A stretch of 64,000 bases of DNA from Patiria pectinifera (lineage: Eukaryota > Echinodermata > Asteroidea > Valvatida > Asterinidae): the NCBI GenBank assembly GCA_029964075.1, contig CM057146.1, positions 13,659,501 through 13,723,500 on the forward strand, in the 5' to 3' direction. A program made the position numbers and the translations under genes. Positions within the stretch are counted from its first letter, which is position 1, and each line of letters begins with the position of its first letter. Under the pieces are notes generated by a model. That model was not told the DNA's origin and did not search any database. It saw only the letters and a list, made by a program, of their open reading frames with translations. This document shows, one piece after another, positions 59,101 to 64,000 of this stretch.

Positions 59101-60188
59101 ACAGAATAGAAATTTAATGTTATGTCATCAACTTTAACATTCACACAAAACACTGGATTTATTATTACATTGTATTGTCCAAATTTCACCCAGTTCTTCC
59201 TCCTAAAATCGCAAAGCAAGCACCATGGGTTGCCATTGCCGTAATAGACTGGCACAAGTGTCCTCACGGGTGATCTCCACGGTACGTACGTAAGGCGTCT
59301 GCGTCGTTGGTAAAAAGATAACTTAGTACTGGAATAAATCTAAGGCTGCTCTCCTTATGCACCGGACGCCCGGCGATCACTGAAGCTCTGCGAGACTGCC
59401 CCATTGTACCGCATGACCGCGCCAGCTTGCCTTGCGCTCAAATACAGTGTCAGACGAAACAGTCCAGCAGTGGATGTATTGGAAAACAATAATCCACCAC
59501 CTTGGATCCATCATTAGAACCAAAAAAAGTGCCTGCGTCCTCCTTTTTTGAAAAAGTTTGTACGAGAAACTTTTTTTTTTTAATTTGGCTTAATTGCACA
59601 GTGAGTGATAACATGCTTGGATCAGTCCTTAACCAGTTCGTGCCGGGAATACATTTGTGTTTTGATAAGAAAGGAACGAGGCGCGGGATTACTATTCACT
59701 CGACCTTAATGCCAGGCGGGTTGAAGCCGTCACCCTAGGGCAGCACACTCATATTTCCGGCCTCGCTCGCTGCGAGTGCGTTGCCGACAGATATTTCCGG
59801 CCTCGCTCCCTGCATGTTTATCCGTCTTCCGTTCCGAATACCGCAAAACCTTTGCGCGAATACACGTCATCCGGCGCGAAAAGAGCCAGTTTAGTATCGA
59901 GGTCCCATTTGTGGGGCTAGCCTGCATGCCAAGACACTGCAGCTAGGGCTAACGTTATTAGTTGGGACCACAAACACTGCAATTTACCAGGACTCCCCCA
60001 TTTCCACAGCCGATTGCCAGCAAATCGCCATCGTGAGAGAACTGCAGGCTGTACACCCCTGAGAAGTAGTCAGTGATGTCGATGTCTCGTAACGACATCA
60101 GCTTGGTGAAGGTTGCTTGTGGTTTGGACTGCTCACTGTCGATGGCACGACCAGCGCGGATGGCTGCTTCAAGTCGTCGGCGAGCCAT
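41006..60188 (-). CDS. WD40-repeat protein, seven-exon gene (family not recognised)
   Basis: Predicted scaffold made of one seven-bladed beta-propeller; partners and pathway unknown. Coding exons run 60188-59988, 58724-58544, 57647-57541, 56884-56735, 55795-55715, 53658-53446 and 41125-41006. They sum to 1053 nt, 350 residues plus TAG, with every junction GT-AG and phases agreeing (0, 1, 0, 0, 0, 0). The N-terminus (1-40) is charged and starts MARRRLEAAIRAG. Blades fall at about 45-73, 89-119, 131-160, 188-217, 230-260, 278-307 and 320-348. Typical ends are NVWDI, RLYDA, KIWDK and QVWDL; blades 1, 6 and 7 lack the WD pair. No other domain, signal peptide or membrane segment is seen. ATG at 60188 has A at -3 and G at +4. 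The last intron (12.3 kb) hosts the 171-bp repeat array. The match of phases makes the model strong; the family name is not recalled. Confidence 0.9.
41251..41545 (+). repeat. tRNA-derived SINE, copy 1
   Basis: The head has CATGGTTCAATAGTTATGG and CACATGGGTTTCAGCCC (B-box-like). The middle has TTCTTGGGCAAGACGCTTTA and GTCCACCCAGGAGT, words common in animal SINE central domains. The tail has GAAGCGCTGTGAGAG and GTACTGCAGTATAAGCACC. A related piece is at 56160-56276. Confidence 0.7.
41665..42253. mobile_element. Family B MITE, copy 1
   Basis: The inner ends are GTAGATCATTTG and CAAATGATCTAC. Shared body words with 43287 and 57008 are GCAACAAAAGTGCTCAAAAT, CAATATTCTAGGATCTC and ATTTCACAGGGAGTTTA. 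Family A shares its right third (AATCCAAGTAAGCTTTT), so the two are sister families. Confidence 0.75.
43166..43263. repeat. Hairpin element, 98 bp
   Basis: GTCACACTTTGTTTACATGT pairs with ACAAGTGTAACCAAAGTGTG on the other arm, and CTATGGG with CCCATAA at the loop side. Probably a very short foldback element. Confidence 0.65.
43287..43804. mobile_element. Family B MITE, copy 2
   Basis: Same body as 41665-42253, from GCAACAAAAGTGCTCAAAAT to GATAGCTGCAAATGATGG, followed by TACCTTTAA. The left end is worn. It stops about 80 bp before the Helentron-like array. Confidence 0.7.
43882..44039 (+). repeat. Three successive 5' hairpins of the array
   Basis: Hairpins at 43882-43910, 43943-43971 and 44012-44039 share AGCTGTTTCGGT and ACCGAAACAGCT. 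The inner pairs differ in step: G-C then A-T at the same stem position. Each is followed by CTTGTTTTCGTTAA and a T/C-rich tract. A fourth copy is at 45402-45431. Confidence 0.85.
44282..44500. repeat. 27-bp minisatellite
   Basis: About eight units of CCATAGGGTTTGTACACGTT plus CTTTTCT. The unit is the same word that starts each 171-bp repeat, so it expanded from inside the array. Because 27 is divisible by 3, it produces long spurious open frames on both strands. Confidence 0.9.
44766..44948. mobile_element. Short inverted-repeat element inside the array
   Basis: GGAAAGAATTCCATATA at 44766-44782 and its exact complement at 44932-44948 bound 183 bp. It is the only unique-looking interior segment of the first array member. 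No duplication was identified. Confidence 0.55.
45354..45431 (+). repeat. Head-to-tail element junction
   Basis: A 3' end (CCGAAACAGCT, then the hairpin GTGTTTG with CAAACAC, then CTAG at 45396-45399) is followed by TT and at once by a new 5' end (AGCTGTTTCGG at 45402). It fixes both element borders to the base. Confidence 0.8.
46971..47930. repeat. 171-bp tandem repeat block
   Basis: GACG of the CRE word starts at 47015, 47186, 47357, 47528, 47699 and 47870, an exact 171-bp period. A second block has starts at 48585, 48756, 48927 and 49098. Each unit carries ACCCACAGATGGTCCTAGA, TGACGTCATCA, GTTACGTCACATTAAAGATG and TTTTGTACACGTTTTAAAA. Divergence between units is low. Confidence 0.95.
51170..51335. 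repeat. Dispersed repeat, copy 2
   Basis: Same word order as 33283-33410: ACAAGG, TTTTTCAATTTG, GAGAAGTAAAAA, GAAATCAGCGGATCC, GAGGAAAAGTTGCA. No terminal structure identified. Confidence 0.5.
52917..52985. repeat. Hairpin, 69 bp
   Basis: ACAAAGTCATTGCACACTCCCT pairs with AGGGAGTGTGCTATGACTTTGT, with one mismatch. One of a set of compact foldbacks in this gene's introns. Confidence 0.7.
53215..53327. repeat. Hairpin, 113 bp
   Basis: The stem GTGATGTGGGATATGACGTT faces its complement AACGTCATATCCCACATCAC. Outer arms TTGACT and AGTCAA extend it. The loop contains CTCGAGGG and CCCTCGGG. Confidence 0.8.
53446..53658 (-). CDS. WD40 gene exon 6
   Basis: Acceptor CTTTTTTCCCAG, 71 codons (SGKILTASWV to AIDRTTSQ), donor GTAAGG. 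Encodes the end of blade 5 (QVWDL) and blade 6. Confidence 0.92.
53947..54528. mobile_element. Inverted-repeat element in WD40 intron 5
   Basis: The outer ends are TCAATTGAG and CTCAATTGA. Inside, GGGACCGTGACCATTCAGCC pairs with GGCTGAATGGTCACGGGCCC, and GTATGAAAAGGGCCCCCCG with its complement. 582 bp, non-coding. Confidence 0.75.
55715..55795 (-). CDS. WD40 gene exon 5
   Basis: Acceptor CTCTCTTGGACAG, 27 codons (IWDKRTSHGV to GSGIDIK), donor GTATGT. It starts with the IWDK end of blade 4. Too short to stand out as an open frame; found by phase matching. Confidence 0.9.
56160..56276 (-). repeat. tRNA-derived SINE, copy 2
   Basis: On the - strand: GGTTGTGGGTTCGAGTCC (B box), GTCCTCGGGCAAGACACTGT and CTCCACCCAGGAGTAAATGG. 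Same central words as the SINE at 41251, in the opposite direction. Lies in WD40 intron 4. Confidence 0.65.
56460..56643 (-). repeat. SINE-like repeat of another type
   Basis: On the - strand, GGTGGCGCAGTGCGTGTAGT is A-box-like and is followed by GTTTTTCTCCGGTTCTCCGG and TTTTCCTCCC. The A box supports a tRNA origin; no clear B box was seen. Confidence 0.5.
56735..56884 (-). CDS. WD40 gene exon 4
   Basis: Acceptor TTTCTCCCTCCAG, 50 codons (LLQTYEGSNQ to GGWDNCLK), donor GTAAAG. Holds most of blade 4 and an acidic loop (SEDEND). Confidence 0.93.
57008..57484. mobile_element. Family B MITE, copy 3
   Basis: It has the best preserved ends: TTAAAGGTAGGATAGATCAT and ATGATATACTCTACCTTTAA. Located in WD40 intron 3. 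Body as in 41665 and 43287. Confidence 0.85.
57541..57647 (-). CDS. WD40 gene exon 3
   Basis: Acceptor CTCTATCTAG, 107 nt, donor GTAAAA. Completes a split glutamate codon from exon 2, then KNNEINAIDFSLDGDVYATA and onward to RLYDAQTNQ. Encodes blade 3. Confidence 0.92.
57767..57880. repeat. Hairpin, 114 bp
   Basis: About 50-bp arms, for example GTATTGGAAGTTGACAAACT with its exact complement. The loop reads GGGGCGAAGCCGAGG. In WD40 intron 2. Confidence 0.85.
58544..58724 (-). CDS. WD40 gene exon 2
   Basis: Acceptor TTTTTATTTCCAG, 181 nt, donor GTGAGA in phase 1. Encodes the end of blade 1 (LYSTHTGEMV) and blade 2 (VGADGNINVWDI). Confidence 0.93.
58840..58979. repeat. Hairpin, 140 bp
   Basis: The outer ends are AATACAAC and GTTGTATT. 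The centre GGATGATTGGGACTATCT faces AGATAGTCCCAATCATCC around TCGCCTCGGG. Same style as 57767-57880. In WD40 intron 1. Confidence 0.85.
59988..60188 (-). CDS. WD40 gene exon 1 (first coding)
   Basis: 67 codons from ATG to donor GTAAAT, ending in GCGNGGVL in phase 0. It encodes the charged N-terminus and most of blade 1. A CTGCAG acceptor 16 nt upstream suggests a preceding non-coding exon. Confidence 0.9.
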
Positions 60189-60595
60189 GATCAACTTATG
60201 CGCACTGCAGGTGAGCTGATCAAAACATTAATTATGCACTTTTAATCATCAAGATCCATATGAGCAACAGATACAAATTTACTTTACATTAATTCATTAA
60301 TTTCTGAATCAAATAAACACAAAACATACAAGAAAAATTGCATAAAGATTTAACATAAAAGGACACAAAATGAAACTATGCACACCTTTCCCCACCCCCC
60401 TCCCCGCCCCCTTCCATGCCCTGCATGAATTGGTGATCAGTCCACTGGCATGTCGCACACACTACCCAGCATAGCCCCATAGGAGTAATTGCAGCATACC
60501 CCGCCACTCGGAAATACACCCCTAATATCTCTGGCTACGCGGTTGGACAATGTTGGAATCAATGGAAAAGAAACATTTAAATTCAAGTCTATTGC

Positions 60596-60880
60596 CAGCG
60601 GATACTGAGTGGGGGTCCCCTTGACATGCTTGAGAACGAAGCAACACAAATTTGAGACTTTAGAGTTGCTGAAAAAAAATTGTAAGTCCAAACCTACTAC
60701 TGTACTACCCTGTTGCCGGCTACGCGGCTACGAAGTGGGAGTCCCCTTACTTGACATGCTTGATATGCTTGAGAACGAAGCAACACAAAGGGAATGGGAC
60801 TTGCGTAGTTGTACCAAAAATTCTAAGTCCAAACCAACTACCCTGTGAGTGTTGCCGGCTACGCGGATACGGAGTGAGAG
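60596..60880. repeat. Tandem duplication, about 139-bp unit
   Basis: GCTTGAGAACGAAGCAACAC occurs at 60628 and 60768. GTAAGTCCAAACC and CTAAGTCCAAACC, and GGCTACGCGG words, repeat with the same spacing. About two copies upstream of the WD40 start codon. Confidence 0.8.
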
Positions 60881-60942
60881 TGCAGTGGAGCATGACGTGT
60901 ACTGTGTAGGCCTAGCCTAGCGCTGAGAAGGTTTATTGAGGG

Positions 60943-61902
60943 TGTTGTGCCCATTCTTGAAAATCACGCATTCTCGAAAATGAGCGCGCATTCTTAAGAA
61001 TGAGCGCCCATTCTTGAAAATGAGCGCCCATTCTTGAAAATGAGCGCTCATTCTTAAGATTGGGTGGGAATACCACGTGCACAATTTATTAATTTTGCCC
61101 AATCTTAACAAACATTGCACGACATAATTATGTTAAATGAATTGTATAGCGGTTAAAAGGGAAACAATTCATATAAAGAGGAAAGAAAATGTTCCATGCT
61201 TCTGTACTCGTATAACTACGATAATTTGAATCAAATTAAACCTGTTATTATTGCTTTTTCCTGCCTACTTATGGGAAGTTTTGTAATAACGGAGGACTGG
61301 GAACTAGTCTGGGAAGTGCTTTGTTTAGGCTAGACAAGTACAAGTCCCTGTATGTATCATATGCGTGCCACGAAAAAAAAACGATGTCCAGAAGCTGCCA
61401 AAATTGCTCTTTTGACTAGATAGAATCCAGCTCTGCGACGTTATGGTGGGTGTGAACAATAAATTGGTGGCAATTTAAATGGGAAATAGCATTAGCACTA
61501 TGGGATGTCGCAGCATTCATTCTCATTCTTCACATTCTTCATTCTTACGTCCCCCCCCCCCTCTTTTATTATCCCAAAAATCTGAATTCTTTCTTCTTAT
61601 TTTTTCCCCTGGTCCCCTCCCCCAATACGCGTATACTTTTCATATCCACTCTACTTTTCAGCGCCTTGCGTTGCAACAGTATAATTATTAAGAATCAGTG
61701 AACGAGGATGCAGCTAGATTTGCCAAGCGCAGCCGGTGCTCGGCATCGACAAGACCGTTATCTTGTCGCACATTCTCAAGAATGTGCGCTCAATCTGGAA
61801 GAGTTATTTTTTGCCAAGATTGAGCAAGGATCCAGTTGCACATTCTCGAGAATGTGCCTGCCCATTTTCGAGAATGCGTGATTTTCAAGAATGGGCACAA
61901 CA
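60943..61902. mobile_element. 960-bp element with identical 40-bp inverted ends
   Basis: The 40 bp at 60943-60982 (TGTTGTGCCCATTCTTGAAA and so on) is an exact complement of 61863-61902. AGGG flanks both sides. Inside the left end a 20-bp unit (TTCTTGAAAATGAGCGCCCA) repeats about four times. Perfect ends suggest recent activity. No transposase frame. It lies in the proposed 5' UTR intron of the WD40 gene. Confidence 0.85.
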
Positions 61903-62120
61903 AGGGCAATCAACACTCAACAGTGACTCCGCGGCCGGCTACGACATGGACTACGACGACTGAGTGAGGTGCATCATCGAGTAGCGGGGTATTCTGCAAC
62001 TGTGCCGCCCCATAAATGTGGCTGAAATACTCCGTACTGTACAATACGACCTGTATTATTAGTTTTCAGAGTTGTAGGAGTTTAAAACCAAAAGATCATC
62101 ATGATCATCCACTTACTTAC

Positions 62121-62190
62121 TGAGAATCGTTCACACTTTGCCGCGTGTACGCCGTACTCACGGACGGTCGTCGTCGTCTGTATATACTAA
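62121..62190 (-). promoter_or_regulatory. Candidate WD40 gene promoter and non-coding exon 1
   Basis: On the - strand, TATATA at 62181-62186 would place a start near 62155. About 35 nt later a GTAAGT donor (62120-62115) could splice to the CTGCAG acceptor at 60205. Only signals support this. Confidence 0.35.
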
Positions 62191-62333
62191 AACGTACTCT
62201 CTGAAATGCGTGTCGACGTGAAAATCAACAGAGGTCGCTCTTGTGATTTTGCAGTAGTGTCACCAACCTCGTACCCAGGGTGTCGAGCAGTACGCGCCCA
62301 CCACTACCTGCTCTCTCACCCTGGTATTGGATC

Positions 62334-62370
62334 ATTTGCATGTGCAAGATTTTTGCAGACGTATGCAAAT
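62334..62370. promoter_or_regulatory. Paired octamer motifs
   Basis: ATTTGCAT at 62334-62341 and its inverse ATGCAAAT at 62363-62370 lie about 180-215 bp upstream of the proposed start. POU-domain factors bind this word. Use here is inferred. Confidence 0.4.
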
Positions 62371-62399
62371 GAGGAACAGTCTGGTGCCTGGATATGCGT

Positions 62400-63304
62400 T
62401 ACACATTAGCGTTTGTTTTTGTATGCGGTGTCTGGGGTAAAAACAGAGTCAATTCGTAGCAGCGCGAGCACGGCGTGAGTTACGAAAACACGATTTTTGA
62501 AATCAAACTGTTACGATCTTATCGAGACAACATGCAGTATCATTTTTCATATTTATATGAGCAAATTGGAAAGGAAATTAGTATTTTTGAGAAGGCGTGG
62601 ACGAATGATCGCGAAAATACGTACTGCACGTTGTGAATATATAGCACCAAGTACACGATAAAAATCCATTACTAGCCAATTGCGGTATCCAATCAGGATA
62701 CAGGAAGAAAGTTTCCTATCCAGGGTTTACTATTGGAAACGCGGTTGGAAATAAAGTAAGCACTGGGGACGAGGTTGGTAGTGTCACGTCTGTGGATAAA
62801 ATAAAACCACAGACACAATATACAATGCGCGGTGCACTTTTAAACAAAAGAACACAGTCCGTTGTCGGGCAATAACTCAAGCAACACAAGATGTTCATCA
62901 TTTGGAGATTTGTGTAACATTAGTGCATTTAATTTCATGAGAAACCATCAAACAATAAAGAAAATAATATGACAGGAACAATTTAAACCGTTTTAAACCG
63001 TTTAACGCGAATACGATCCGAATGTCACTTTTCATGGAACAAAAGCAACACATTCACTTTGCAAAGGATTTGCTGAATTGAAATTTTGTTTGTTTCACTA
63101 TTCTGCAAGGGAACCAAAAATAATTATGACTGGTAAGCCAATTTAATAATGAACTTTTCGATGAAAAAAAAAATACTTCAATTGCTCAATGCGTTCAAAT
63201 TATATCACCATTTAAACGAATTACCCTGAAATCTGTTTTGTCCAAAAAATGCGATTTCAAGAGTTACAATTGTCTTCAAACATCACCAGCGATAAACCTC
63301 AGTT
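62400..63304. other. Right-hand intergenic DNA, nothing recognised
   Basis: No exon, RNA gene or bounded repeat seen. Composition is AT-rich. Confidence 0.35.
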
Positions 63305-63846
63305 TTAAAGGGAATGTACATCATTGGCTTTTGTTGTAATTTTCAGAAATGAACTATTTGGGGAGTTAGTATAATAGATCAAATGTTGTTACACTGACAT
63401 GTTTGAAGTTTTGTGTTCGAAAATGCTGGAAAAACCAAGCAAAACAAAAAGTTCAAGTAGTCTGGTTCCCTGACTCCACTAAAGATGAAATGGATAAAAA
63501 AATACCGGGAAATTGTACGGTAAGGGAACCAGTCTAGCTGGCATGCAACCCGTTCGTGAACATGGAACCAATAGCTAGCAAAACAAAATTTAGACTAAAA
63601 AAAGAAATGGTAAATTTGGAGCAGTAATTGAAAAATAGTTAGTTTTTTCAAACGGTGGTCGGCCGACCAGCGTTGGAAATGTATACAAATATACCATTTT
63701 CTTGAAAATGGCTTCACACCAGGTGCCATAATTTTACAGGATGCTTAAGCATGTCATTTACCAACATCCTAGTAAGGTATTTCGTAACAACTTGTAGTTT
63801 TATTTTTCGATGTTTGCAAATGTTGTATTTTCCCTACAAAAGTTAA
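63305..63846. mobile_element. Family C MITE, copy 2
   Basis: Reverse orientation of 33942-34461. It starts TTAAAGGGAATGTACATCAT and closes with GCAAATGTTGTATTTTCCCT and TTAA. The CTGGTTCCCTGAC hairpin is kept, as is GGCCGACCAGCGTTGG. Confidence 0.75.
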
Positions 63847-64000
63847 AAATATTAAACAAAGTCATTTTGAAGACCCGTCTTTACTACCAGTGTTAGCCAA
63901 AGCAGGGTTGTTAATAGAGAAGTTGTTGAAACAAGTGTCATTTTCTTTGTTGTTCCGAAAGTCAGAACACACAATAAATGACTTTTTTGGACGAAACTGA

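Noticed and set aside
60943..61070. Heat-shock promoter made of repeated TTCNNGAA words.
   Set aside because: Only some units have the right spacing; others have TTCNNNNGAA. They are part of a transposable element end.

Overview
The window looks like nuclear DNA of a marine invertebrate, most likely a deuterostome of the echinoderm/hemichordate kind (low confidence on phylum). The reasons are: spliced genes with GT-AG introns, an animal-specific Tob gene, AT-rich DNA dense in palindromes such as ACATGT and TAGGCCTA, tRNA-derived SINEs, and very many short foldback or terminal-inverted-repeat elements. There are no bacterial operons, rRNA genes or CRISPR arrays.

Three protein genes can be supported. 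(1) At the left edge, the last two coding exons (926-997 and 1128-1196, + strand) of an unrecognised gene that enters from outside the window. (2) A BTG/Tob-family gene on the - strand: an intronless 353-residue CDS at 5434-6495, with a probable 5' UTR intron (6547-8636) and a TATA-containing promoter near 8.8 kb. (3) A seven-exon WD40 gene on the - strand from 60188 down to 41006. I rebuilt it exon by exon; it encodes 350 residues forming seven predicted propeller blades. Its family is not recognised. A likely non-coding first exon and promoter lie near 62.1-62.4 kb, and its last intron is 12.3 kb.

Everything else is repeat-rich non-coding DNA. 9-41 kb is mostly intergenic and holds many non-autonomous elements. 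Several have target-site duplications readable in the window: a hAT-like element with AGCCAGAC repeats, two elements carrying telomere-like tracts, and a TA-flanked element that landed inside the CTAG end of another repeat. A 4.4-kb imperfect palindrome (36531-40917) sits 89 bp beyond the stop codon of the WD40 gene and supplies the first AATAAA.

The most unusual region is a 5.6-kb composite array (43882-49492) inside the last WD40 intron. It has 5' hairpins beginning AGCTGTTTCGG whose stems covary, 171-bp tandem repeats each carrying a CRE palindrome (TGACGTCA), and 3' hairpins ending in CTAG. One head-to-tail CTAG-TT-AGCTG junction is visible. A second, unrelated family (22047-22647 and 24050-24814) has the same layout and the same CTAG-TT end. 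Together they suggest Helitron2/Helentron-like non-autonomous elements; this is inference, since no Rep/helicase gene is present.
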